DNA of 20,544 bases, from assembly GCA_964510235.1 (NCBI GenBank), contig CAZEBF010000017.1:1-20544 (forward strand), given 5' to 3'. The notes beneath the pieces were generated by a model, which saw only the letters and a program-made list of their open reading frames with translations, was not told the origin of the DNA and ran no database searches. The stretch comes from CAYUUR01 sp964510235. GTDB lineage: Bacteria; Patescibacteriota; Saccharimonadia; Saccharimonadales; CAYUUR01. Of the stretch, positions 1 to 7,276 are shown one piece after another (the stretch's first letter is position 1; every line of letters begins with the position of its first letter). The position numbers were made by a program, and so were the translations under genes.

Positions 1-13
1 TTCATCTCTGTTA

Positions 14-22
14 ATTATAGCA
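14..22 (-). promoter_or_regulatory. Extended -10 promoter for a gene leaving the left edge
   Basis: On the minus strand TGC-TATAAT is followed after 8 nt by ATG at position 5, so the next gene probably starts here and runs off the window. The same TGC-TATAAT arrangement precedes mnmA. The transcript would be leaderless or nearly so. Only two bases after the ATG are visible, so the gene itself cannot be described. Confidence 0.45.
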
Positions 23-60
23 TTATTTAGAGATTATGGAATAGTACTAGCAAGGGTAAC

Positions 61-1062
61 TTAAATTTTTGAGGGCTTAGATACATCCAGGGTAGCGGCA
101 AAACCCTCAGTGTTCACAACCATAATTGTGTTGGAATACTGCGTCTTTGAAGTGCTTGAGGCGTATTTGACCATCACTCCCACGATCTCGCCTTTTTTAT
201 CAGGCTTGAGCGAGCCAATGATCTCACATGACTTAGGCTTGATGGAACGAAACACTTTTTGTACATCTTTAGGCTGGTTATTGCCATTACGAATTTTTTT
301 GACTACAGACGGCGGCACCCATGATACATGCTCAACGAGGTCGCCATTATATGAGACACGAATGGCCCGTTCAACTTGTTTCTTAACCGCAGGATTTATC
401 TCTGTTTGCTGAGTCTTTGTAACGGTACAGGTCAAGTTATACGTACTGGCAGTGGCTGTTTTTGTTGTGCCTTTTTTCGCTGCCGAACCACTGGCTCCAC
501 CGTTTGCGGCAGCCTCAGCGGCAGCTTCAGCTTTTTTTGCGTCTGCTGCGGCTTCCGCGGCAGCACTATCACTCTGTGCTGCAGAAATGAGCGAGTCTTC
601 GCCTTCCATACCTGCTGCACCCTCATCACTAACCTGCCGTGCACCATTTGAATCAAGCATATCTTGGCCGACAAAAAACCAGCCGGCACCAACCACCATT
701 AACACGGCCATCGCTGAGCCAGCAATAATTAACGGCAACTTTCGTCGTGCAGGCTTAGTGTCCGGCACGGCAAATGTGTCAAGATCGGGCGAAACCACTG
801 GTTGACTACTAAACTGATCCGTTACTTGGTCTGTTGGGTTTACGGGTTCTGGCGCCGTAAAGGGCTGTACCGCAGGCTGTTCAACACCGGGAGCAGTAGG
901 CGGAGCTGGTTGCTGAGTGAGTGACTGCGCCGATACGACGGCTTGTGCGAACACAGGGTCAGGTGGAGCTACGCCATCAGTTGGTAGCTGAGGCGTTGGA
1001 GCTGGCAAGGGATTTTGCGGTGGTTGTAAAGGTTGCAAATCTGGATCGTCAGCCGGATTCAT
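61..1062 (-). CDS. Single-span membrane-anchored hypothetical protein, proline-rich N-terminus
   Basis: I do not recognise a named family. The start is taken at the ATG at 1062 (333 aa), because AAGGAA lies 5 nt upstream, whereas the ATG at 1116 has no ribosome binding site and sits on the predicted transcription start. Seen in order: a Pro/Gln/Thr-rich disordered region of about 100 residues, a basic KPARRK stretch, one hydrophobic helix at about 109-131, an alanine/lysine-rich linker at about 167-197, then a compact domain of about 125 residues. The only two cysteines (about 212 and 279) are both in that last domain and could form a disulfide outside the membrane. The basic stretch before the helix favours N-in topology with the C-terminal domain outside. 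It follows mnmA on the same strand but has its own promoter. Confidence 0.82.
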   Translation of the reverse strand: MNPADDPDLQPLQPPQNPLPAPTPQLPTDGVAPPDPVFAQAVVSAQSLTQQPAPPTAPGVEQPAVQPFTAPEPVNPTDQVTDQFSSQPVVSPDLDTFAVPDTKPARRKLPLIIAGSAMAVLMVVGAGWFFVGQDMLDSNGARQVSDEGAAGMEGEDSLISAAQSDSAAAEAAADAKKAEAAAEAAANGGASGSAAKKGTTKTATASTYNLTCTVTKTQQTEINPAVKKQVERAIRVSYNGDLVEHVSWVPPSVVKKIRNGNNQPKDVQKVFRSIKPKSCEIIGSLKPDKKGEIVGVMVKYASSTSKTQYSNTIMVVNTEGFAATLDVSKPSKI

Positions 1063-1119
1063 ATCTGTTCCTTGGTTTTTGTCTGTTTTTGTTTCATACG
1101 GAATAATCCTATACATTCC

Positions 1120-1128
1120 ATAATACCA
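1120..1128 (-). promoter_or_regulatory. Extended -10 promoter of the anchored protein gene
   Basis: The minus strand reads TGG-TATTAT inside TATGGTATTAT, the same extended -10 form found before ssrA, marR and the thioredoxin gene. The expected transcription start is near 1113, which leaves a leader of about 50 nt containing the AAGGAA ribosome binding site at 1068-1073. Confidence 0.5.
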
Positions 1129-1152
1129 TAACCAGATTCTACTCAGTAGCTA

Positions 1153-2193
1153 TTAGACAATAATGCCACCACCGAGGCAGTGCTCTGACGAGTACAGAAC
1201 GGCCGACTGGCCAGGTGTTGCGGCGCGAATCTCATCATCCAGCTTGACTACCCAGCTGTCAGCTTTGTGCTGAATTATGCCTTTTACCAATGGTGCACGG
1301 TGACGTGTCCTAACTTCGACGGATGTGCCGTCTTTGACGGGCTGATTTATCCAGTGCATGTCTGTCAAATTGAGGGTGTTGTTCCATAGTTTACTATCAC
1401 TTAGATCGGTCGTGACGTAGACTTCGTTTTTGGCCATATCTTTTCCGACTACGTAGTACGGCAAACCACCACCGACACCAAGACCAGATCGCTGGCCAAT
1501 AGTATAAAAGATCGCTCCTTCGTGCTCACCCACAACAACGCCGTGTTGTTCTTTTATCACGCCTGGTTTGGTCGTGACATATTGACTCAAGAATTCTTTG
1601 ATACCGACTTTGCCAACAAAACAAATGCCCATGCTCTCTTTTTTATGGGCCGTCGCTAGGCTAAACTTTTCTGCCAGTTTGCGCACCTCAGGTTTTGTGT
1701 AGTCGCCGAGTGGAAAGATTGTTTTTTGTAGTGCTGCCTCCGTTACTCTGTACAAAAAGTAGGTCTGATCTTTGTTGCTATCTTTGGCTGCAAAAAGCTG
1801 GCCGTCTGTGACTCTTGCATAATGCCCGGTCGCAATCATGTCGGCGCCATCTTCTAAGGCTGTTTCTAGAAATAACTTGAACTTTACTTCTTGGTTGCAC
1901 ATGATGTCCGGGTTTGGTGTTCGACCAGCCTTGTATTCGGTAATCATGTAATCAACAACTTTTTGCTGGTAGGCTTTTTCAAAATCGTACATCTTGAACG
2001 GAATACCTAGCTGCACCGCAACTCGCTTGGCATCCTGATAATCATCTTTCCACGGACAGTCAAAGCCAGGCAAATCTTTGCTCCAGTTTTTCATGTACAC
2101 ACCCGTGACGTCATAACCCTGCTCTTTGAGGAGCGCGGCAGTTACCGAGCTATCCACACCACCACTTAATCCGACGTACACTTTACTTGCCAT
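1153..2193 (-). CDS. mnmA: tRNA-specific 2-thiouridylase MnmA
   Basis: MnmA activates U34 of tRNA Lys, Glu and Gln with ATP and replaces the C2 oxygen with sulfur, giving the s2U part of mnm5s2U in the cytoplasm. With the start at MASK (346 aa) the PP-loop SGGVDSS is at residues 10-16, the catalytic Cys99 in DIMCNQEVKF, ATGHYAR at about 121-127, and the second catalytic Cys191 in MGICFVGK. These are the family's diagnostic motifs, and the length is close to the usual 350-370. The ATG at 2193 is preferred to the one at 2214, because TATAAT lies 9 nt before it and the extra seven codons would be made of promoter sequence. The sulfur donor is usually the cysteine desulfurase; iscS lies on the same strand beyond the ATP synthase operon. 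Confidence 0.95.
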   Translation of the reverse strand: MASKVYVGLSGGVDSSVTAALLKEQGYDVTGVYMKNWSKDLPGFDCPWKDDYQDAKRVAVQLGIPFKMYDFEKAYQQKVVDYMITEYKAGRTPNPDIMCNQEVKFKLFLETALEDGADMIATGHYARVTDGQLFAAKDSNKDQTYFLYRVTEAALQKTIFPLGDYTKPEVRKLAEKFSLATAHKKESMGICFVGKVGIKEFLSQYVTTKPGVIKEQHGVVVGEHEGAIFYTIGQRSGLGVGGGLPYYVVGKDMAKNEVYVTTDLSDSKLWNNTLNLTDMHWINQPVKDGTSVEVRTRHRAPLVKGIIQHKADSWVVKLDDEIRAATPGQSAVLYSSEHCLGGGIIV

Positions 2194-2202
2194 AATCGAG
2201 TA

Positions 2203-2211
2203 ATTATAGCA
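2203..2211 (-). promoter_or_regulatory. Extended -10 promoter of mnmA
   Basis: TGC-TATAAT on the minus strand ends 9 nt before the mnmA ATG at 2193. No good -35 is visible at 16-18 bp, which suits an extended -10 promoter. The expected start of transcription lies within 2-3 nt of the ATG, so the message would be essentially leaderless. An AGAGGTGA sequence further upstream is about 20 nt from this ATG, too far to act as its ribosome binding site. Confidence 0.55.
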
Positions 2212-2233
2212 CATTCACCTCTGTTAATCTAGT

Positions 2234-2539
2234 CTATACGTCCAAGAAAACAGTGACGCTGTCTTGCTTGACATGCATAATGCCGCGAGAGATTTTGATG
2301 CGCTGGTCACGGTCATCTTGTTTGATAAGCATCTCGCATGGGCTTAGCAGCGTCAGAAAGTTGTGGTGGCCGCGCAAAACATCAAACGGGCCGGTATCGT
2401 TCTGAGCTGAAATGCTGAGAGCCATGTCATTAAAATACACACGGAATGGCGAGTAGACTTTCACCCGAATATGCGACTTATCGGTTTGCTCGGCTTGGCC
2501 GGTGATTTCACCTGTGCTAGCATCTTGTCTTTGCGCCAT
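2234..2539 (-). CDS. atpC: F1 ATP synthase epsilon subunit, N-terminal domain only
   Basis: Epsilon sits on the F1 central stalk with gamma and contacts the c-ring. The 101-aa protein has a polar N-terminal tail of about 23 residues followed by the beta-sandwich domain, with the typical stretch NDTGPFDVLRGHHNFLTLL (compare GxFDILPGHANF in known epsilons). It stops right after the sandwich (VTVFLDV), so the C-terminal two-helix domain of the usual 130-140 aa protein is absent. That domain carries epsilon inhibition in other bacteria, so such control is expected to be missing. It is the last gene of the operon, 4 nt after atpD, with no clear ribosome binding site, which suggests translational coupling. 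Confidence 0.88.
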   Translation of the reverse strand: MAQRQDASTGEITGQAEQTDKSHIRVKVYSPFRVYFNDMALSISAQNDTGPFDVLRGHHNFLTLLSPCEMLIKQDDRDQRIKISRGIMHVKQDSVTVFLDV

Positions 2540-2543
2540 TATG

Positions 2544-3848
2544 CTATACCAGAATCTCTTCCACGCCTTTTAGCATGTCTTCGCGACCAACAAACTGACC
2601 TTTTTTGCCGTTCAATACTTCAGTCACAAATAAATCTTGTGAGAAGAACTGGATAAGATTTTTTGCCTTAGCGTAGTCTGTCCGATCGGCCGGCGAGAGC
2701 TCGTTTTCACCAATAATTGCGATGATATTCTTGAGCTGTTCGTGCTTCTGTAGCAAACTTTGCACGCGTAAACTTAACATGTAATGTCTATCCCCCACAA
2801 TTTCTGGACTTAGCAGTGATGACGTCGTTCGAATCAAATCTACGGCCGGTCGAATGCCTTGCTCGGCGACGGCACGTGACAAGACGATAACCGAATCGAG
2901 CTCATGCTGAATCATTTGTACAGCCGGGTCACTCAAGTCGTCGGCTGGTACATAAATTGTTTGAACGGCTGTAATCGACCCATTGTCGTTAGAGCTCAAG
3001 CGATCTTGCAACGTTTTTACATCACTGAATATGGTTGGCTCGTAACCACCTTCTGACGGCACTTGGTCAAGGATTGTACCGAGCTCGTTCTTGGCCTGAA
3101 CATAACGATACATATTGTCCGCGAAGAACAAAATGTCTTTTTTGTGCTCATCACGAAAGTATTCAGCCGCAGCGGTTGCCGATACGCCAACCATGGCACG
3201 CAGTACCGGGTTTTCATTCATCTGCCCAAAGAACATACATGTCTGAGACAGCAAGTTGCGCTCTTTAAGTGTTTCATACAGCTCATGACCTTCACGAATG
3301 CGTTCACCAATCCCCGTAAAGAAGCTTAAACCTGCGCCACTCTTGGCGATGTTGTTGATAAGTTCCATCGTCAGCACCGTTTTACCAACACCAGCGCCAC
3401 CAATAATGCCGACCTTGCGACCCTTTACGAATGGCGTGAAGAAATCGATAACCTTAATACCTGTTTCTAAAATCTGCGGAGCTCTTGGTATAAAAGTGCT
3501 GGTATGCGCTGGAATGTGAGTAACGTTTCTGGTGGACTTGGTGTTTGCGAGCGGCGGCAGGTCATCAATGGTAGTGCCAAGTGCATTAAACATTCTACCA
3601 ATAATTTCTTCACCGACCGGAATTTCTAAGCCACGTCCTGTTGTAGTGACTTCCATGTTTTTGCACAAAGTGCGATCAGCCATAATGTTCAGACAGACCA
3701 CGCGTGTTTGATCAGCTAAATGATCGACGAGCAGTGGACTTTTTGATTCGTTATCAACGATAATCATTTCGCCTATCAATGGTGGTTGCTCATCAAATTC
3801 AACCACCACTACAAGATTGCGAATGCTGCGGATTAGTCCTTTGCTCAT
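2544..3848 (-). CDS. atpD: F1 ATP synthase beta subunit
   Basis: The catalytic subunit of F1 (434 aa; usual length about 460-470). Visible: beta-barrel N-terminal domain, Walker A GGAGVGKT at 150-157, catalytic glutamate in GER (Glu182), Walker B ILFFADN at 239-245, the adenine-site tyrosine in GGYEPT, and PADDLSDPAV at 301-310. The family's acidic DELSEED loop is here NELSPAD (382-388), which loses three of the five acidic residues. The partner segment QMNENPVLRA also differs from the usual QMNEPPGAR. Despite this divergence every nucleotide-binding motif is present, so the subunit should be active. The start overlaps the atpG stop by 4 nt (ATGA). Confidence 0.96.
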   Translation of the reverse strand: MSKGLIRSIRNLVVVVEFDEQPPLIGEMIIVDNESKSPLLVDHLADQTRVVCLNIMADRTLCKNMEVTTTGRGLEIPVGEEIIGRMFNALGTTIDDLPPLANTKSTRNVTHIPAHTSTFIPRAPQILETGIKVIDFFTPFVKGRKVGIIGGAGVGKTVLTMELINNIAKSGAGLSFFTGIGERIREGHELYETLKERNLLSQTCMFFGQMNENPVLRAMVGVSATAAAEYFRDEHKKDILFFADNMYRYVQAKNELGTILDQVPSEGGYEPTIFSDVKTLQDRLSSNDNGSITAVQTIYVPADDLSDPAVQMIQHELDSVIVLSRAVAEQGIRPAVDLIRTTSSLLSPEIVGDRHYMLSLRVQSLLQKHEQLKNIIAIIGENELSPADRTDYAKAKNLIQFFSQDLFVTEVLNGKKGQFVGREDMLKGVEEILV

Positions 3849-4702
3849 AGCGCCCGCCTGGCATATCGTCGCCCATTCAGGATTTCCTTGAGACGCTCAT
3901 CTTTGAGTGATCGGTTTGTTCGATTATAGGTTAGTTCAAGATCATGGAGAGCATCCTCGGCTCGGTCGCTCGCCGCCGACATCGAACGAAAGCGACTGGC
4001 GTATTGTGCCAGCTTAGACTCAAAAATCACCTGACTGAGAGCAATATTAAGCATCGACCGCTCCAAGTGATCAATTACTGCAAAGGTACTTGGTTCAAAT
4101 ATGTAGTTTTGCTCACTGATGTACTCATCACTTTTACCCGCGCTCTTACCCTGTTCCTGCACAGCCGCACTCAAACTGATGCGCTTAACATCTTGAACTG
4201 TCAGCGACACATAGGTTTGATAGTAGACGGTGGTTGATCGATAGCGCTGGACTTCACGAACCAATGGACTCACGTTAAAGTTTTGGTCCTTTTCTGGTAG
4301 TTTGAGATAGCGCTTAAAACTGACGCCACGCTGTGCCAATTGGACTGCACCGTGATGTCCGACAGTGATGATATCTTGCTGTTCTGGATCGTGTTGTTCA
4401 AGCATGACACTAATCAACTTTTGGTCAATATCACCGCTAAAACCACCTTCCGCAGTGATGGCAATGAGCAAGTCTTTATCTATGATGTCGGTGTCGTGCA
4501 TGGTACGACCATAGTGGAAATTCTGGTCAACTCGCAACTGTGAGTAAATGTACCAAAGTTCATTAAAAAATCCTTGGGCCTGCAATACGTTGTTCTTGAT
4601 TTTTGCGATATGCATGCTTGCAATGCCTTCAAACACGTTGGTCAGATCAAATAAAGTATTCATGGCGTCTTTTTGACGCTGGATTTCTCCGAGTTGCTTC
4701 AT
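3845..4702 (-). CDS. atpG: F1 ATP synthase gamma subunit
   Basis: Gamma is the rotating shaft inside the alpha3beta3 ring. The 285-aa protein has the N-terminal helix (MKQLGEIQRQKDAMNTLFDLTNVFEGIASM), which corresponds to the family's EI..RI.S..NT.KIT.AMEMVA pattern though well diverged, a middle Rossmann-like region, and a clearly conserved C-terminal helix: SRFRSMSAASDRAEDALHDL, then LTYNRTNR, corresponding to SRM.AM..AT.NA.D...L...YN..R. Position between atpA and atpD and 4-nt overlaps on both sides confirm the call. The length is normal for gamma. Confidence 0.93.
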   Translation of the reverse strand: MKQLGEIQRQKDAMNTLFDLTNVFEGIASMHIAKIKNNVLQAQGFFNELWYIYSQLRVDQNFHYGRTMHDTDIIDKDLLIAITAEGGFSGDIDQKLISVMLEQHDPEQQDIITVGHHGAVQLAQRGVSFKRYLKLPEKDQNFNVSPLVREVQRYRSTTVYYQTYVSLTVQDVKRISLSAAVQEQGKSAGKSDEYISEQNYIFEPSTFAVIDHLERSMLNIALSQVIFESKLAQYASRFRSMSAASDRAEDALHDLELTYNRTNRSLKDERLKEILNGRRYARRAL

Positions 4703-6129
4703 CGCTTCAGCTCCATCAGACTTTTTGCTTTGAGTAGACTACAAGCTTTTTCATACTGGTCGTCTGAAGTTACGGTTGGGGCCATTTCAATGGCACTGGT
4801 TTTAAGTGACTTGATGTCTATTACTTCATTATCGGAGGTTACTAGAAGCGTACTGAGCATGAGCTGCTGTGCCATGAGACTGTATGATTCACCTGGAACT
4901 TGATTGAATAGCTCAATGAGTCGCTGCCCAAGTACCAGCTCGGCTTTGGCCGTGAGAGCCAGCTCAGATCCAAACTGGGCAAACTCTTGGGCTTGATGAT
5001 AATCAGCCAAGGCCTTTAGTACTTGCTGATTGAGTTGTTTTTGACGGTCGTTATGACCGCGCCCACCCACACGCGTTACACTCAAACCCGTATTGAGTGC
5101 CGGCCGTAAACCACTCCTAAAAATGTCCATATCCAGTACCCATTGCCCATCAGTAATTGACATAACATTGGTTGGCAAGTAAGCCGTGATATCGCCGCCC
5201 GAAGCCAACACAACTGGCAGAGCACTCAGTGACTTATGATTGCGTTTCAGCTTGCCGGCTCGTTCTAGCAAACTAGCATGGGCATAGAACATATCGCCTG
5301 GAAACGAGTCGCGACCCGGACTAACTCCAGACAGCAATGAAATCTCACGGTAAGCCTGGGCGTGACTGGTCAGGTCGTCATACACCACCAGCACATCCTT
5401 ATCGCATTCCTGCCACAGATACTCTGCAATTGAACAGCCCACATATGGGGCCAGATAATTCATGACCAACGAGTCAAACATCGTCGCCACAACCATGACG
5501 GCATTTTCGAGCGCGCCGTTCTGAACAAAACGGTTAATGAGCGTATCAACGTCACTACTACGCTTAGCAATGCTAACATAAACAACCGTTACGTCAGTGT
5601 TCTTCTGGTTAATTGCCAACTGACTCGCCAGAGCGGTTTTACCGGCTTTGCTATCACCGACGACTGCCAAGCGCTGGCCACGGACAATCGGAAACAAGGC
5701 GTCAATAGACAGCACACCGCTTTCGAGCTGTGTATCGAGCATTTCTCGATCACGCACTGCTGGCGCGTCATTAAATACAGGCCACACTGCATCGGCGGCA
5801 ATCGGACCTTTACCATCCAACGGATCACCCGTAACGGAAACAATTCGTCCAATGTAATCTTTACCAACTTTTGTAACCAGTTCAGTATGCTGCAAGACCA
5901 CAAGCATACCTGGTCGAACACTGCCGCTGCCCATATGCATGATGGTGACATTGTCTTCATTCACGTGATGGACAAAGCCTTTTGTGCCGTCTTCTAACAA
6001 CACCAAAGCCCAGCGATTAACCGGCTGCAGGCCACTGACGGTGACCATGAACCGATCAACTGCCGTGACCTCACCGACAGGATTACCGGCTTCTACCAGC
6101 TTTTCGAAATGCTTATTGTGCTGGCTCAT
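4699..6129 (-). CDS. atpA: F1 ATP synthase alpha subunit
   Basis: The non-catalytic nucleotide-binding subunit of F1 (476 aa; usual length about 500-515). The N-terminus is shorter than normal; in other bacteria this end binds the delta subunit. Visible: beta-barrel domain, P-loop GDSKAGKT at 158-165, VLVVYDDLTSHAQAYRE near 246-261, PGRDSFPGDMFYAHASLLERAGKL near 271-294, and the arginine finger in SVTRVGG (Arg353). The usual alpha P-loop is GDRQTGKT, so Arg-Gln-Thr is replaced by Ser-Lys-Ala. Absence of a catalytic glutamate/DELSEED pattern and the SVTR motif separate it from beta. Start: AGGGG lies 6 nt upstream of the ATG; it overlaps the atpH end by 17 nt. Confidence 0.95.
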   Translation of the reverse strand: MSQHNKHFEKLVEAGNPVGEVTAVDRFMVTVSGLQPVNRWALVLLEDGTKGFVHHVNEDNVTIMHMGSGSVRPGMLVVLQHTELVTKVGKDYIGRIVSVTGDPLDGKGPIAADAVWPVFNDAPAVRDREMLDTQLESGVLSIDALFPIVRGQRLAVVGDSKAGKTALASQLAINQKNTDVTVVYVSIAKRSSDVDTLINRFVQNGALENAVMVVATMFDSLVMNYLAPYVGCSIAEYLWQECDKDVLVVYDDLTSHAQAYREISLLSGVSPGRDSFPGDMFYAHASLLERAGKLKRNHKSLSALPVVLASGGDITAYLPTNVMSITDGQWVLDMDIFRSGLRPALNTGLSVTRVGGRGHNDRQKQLNQQVLKALADYHQAQEFAQFGSELALTAKAELVLGQRLIELFNQVPGESYSLMAQQLMLSTLLVTSDNEVIDIKSLKTSAIEMAPTVTSDDQYEKACSLLKAKSLMELKR

Positions 6130-6601
6130 TGTTACCCCTGAGTTGCTGCACTAATACGGCACGTTTTTGCTGGAAATGTTTGCGCATGGTTAGGTCAAAA
6201 TACTTACTCGGTGTGCGCACCACACAACCGGCTGCAATACCTGGTTGCAGTCCAACCTGAACCATTACATATGGATCTACTTCTTGACGGAACCAGCTAA
6301 CAATTCGATCCATAAAATCACTGGTCGGATTGGCCGCAAAGCTAAGGTGTACAATTGGCGCTTTATCTTGCAATGTTTTGAGCACTCGTTTTAACTCAGG
6401 GTATGTTGGGGCAGCATCCTTGTGCACATTGGCGTCTATTATTTGCTGCAACAAACGACTTGGTGCTTGCGGCTGTTGTGTTGGACGAGCTTTTGTCGCT
6501 AAAATGCTGTTTTCAATAGCTTCAATCTCGCGCAGCAAACGGTTCACATCGGCTCGCATATGTAGTGCGTCAGGCAGCACAAATGAACGATTATGCGCCA
6601 C
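6113..6601 (-). CDS. atpH: F1 ATP synthase delta subunit (divergent)
   Basis: Delta links the top of F1 to the peripheral b stalk. The 162-aa protein is somewhat shorter than usual (about 175-180). Its N-terminal part (MRADVNRLLREIEAIENS) is helical, and the C-terminal segment VDPYVMVQVGLQPGIAAGCVVRTPSKYFD matches the delta C-terminal beta-hairpin that normally reads like V.I.PELIGG..I..G...D.S. The middle part is poorly conserved. The call leans on gene order (between atpF and atpA) plus this C-terminal resemblance. The start codon is GTG, with GAGGAT 7 nt upstream, and lies 11 nt inside the end of atpF. Confidence 0.8.
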   Translation of the reverse strand: MAHNRSFVLPDALHMRADVNRLLREIEAIENSILATKARPTQQPQAPSRLLQQIIDANVHKDAAPTYPELKRVLKTLQDKAPIVHLSFAANPTSDFMDRIVSWFRQEVDPYVMVQVGLQPGIAAGCVVRTPSKYFDLTMRKHFQQKRAVLVQQLRGNNEPAQ

Positions 6602-7205
6602 GTTGAATATCCTCTACTATGGCAGGCTTGTTTCGTTCTAGCTCTTGCAAAATGTATTCAAGCTGATCGTTCAAATCGATTTCATTACCAATTGCTTCAA
6701 GCACATAGTGATTTACGATGTCGGCCATATTATGCTCAAAACGATCGACGAGGCGGACTTTCTCTTGCGCAAACTGTTCTTTCAGCTCATCAATCAGCAG
6801 TTGACGTTGTTGTTCAATAGCTTCCTGGGTTTTCGCAATCGAATTTAAGGCAATCTGTTTGGCGTCGTTAATTGACTGCTCGTACTTAGAAAACTCATCT
6901 TGAAGAGTTCTATTAATCTCTTGTTGCATGTGCTCGTTGAGCTGCGTACTCGTGAGTCGCAGATCTTGCTGTAAGAACATGGCATTTTCGTTAATAATTT
7001 TCTCGAGGTGAAGCTTACCACGATTGCGTAACTCTTCACGAAAGGTGTTGTCGAATATATGATCAACATCTTTTTCGATGGCCTGATCAGTCAGCTCAGT
7101 ACCGCGATATTCCGAGAGGTGTTTAAGTCGCCAGCCAACCCATATAAAAGCAGCAGCCACGCTGACCAAAATGCCGACGAGTAAACCAAAGAGCCAAATG
7201 TCCAC
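6591..7205 (-). CDS. atpF: Fo ATP synthase b subunit (peripheral stalk)
   Basis: One N-terminal membrane helix (about residues 2-24, IWLFGLLVGILVSVAAAFIW) is followed by a long charged, heptad-like helix rich in Glu, Lys and Gln, the layout of subunit b. At about 204 aa it is longer than the common 156-170. The start is placed at GTG 7205, because AGGTGG lies 8 nt upstream; the GTG at 7217 is itself part of that AGGTGG and would add GQLV before the helix. It is the first gene of the operon. No subunit a (atpB) or c (atpE) gene lies between it and iscS, so those membrane parts must be encoded elsewhere if present. Confidence 0.87.
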   Translation of the reverse strand: MDIWLFGLLVGILVSVAAAFIWVGWRLKHLSEYRGTELTDQAIEKDVDHIFDNTFREELRNRGKLHLEKIINENAMFLQQDLRLTSTQLNEHMQQEINRTLQDEFSKYEQSINDAKQIALNSIAKTQEAIEQQRQLLIDELKEQFAQEKVRLVDRFEHNMADIVNHYVLEAIGNEIDLNDQLEYILQELERNKPAIVEDIQRGA

Positions 7206-7240
7206 GAGCTGTCCCACCTGACGTTTATCTATCAGATATA

Positions 7241-7246
7241 ACTATA
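7241..7246 (-). promoter_or_regulatory. Possible -10 box of the ATP synthase operon
   Basis: The 71-nt gap between iscS and atpF holds TATAGT on the minus strand, with a poor -35 (TTTATT) 17 bp upstream. A leader of about 30 nt ending in the AGGTGG site before GTG 7205 would result. Read-through from the metG-iscS operon is an equal alternative. Confidence 0.3.
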
Positions 7247-7276
7247 CCGTAAAGCGTGAGCGTAATAAAGTGTAAT

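Noticed and set aside
2194..2214. Upstream ATG of mnmA adding seven residues
   Set aside because: Those codons are the TATAAT promoter box itself, and the AGGTGA before the ATG is too close to it to serve.
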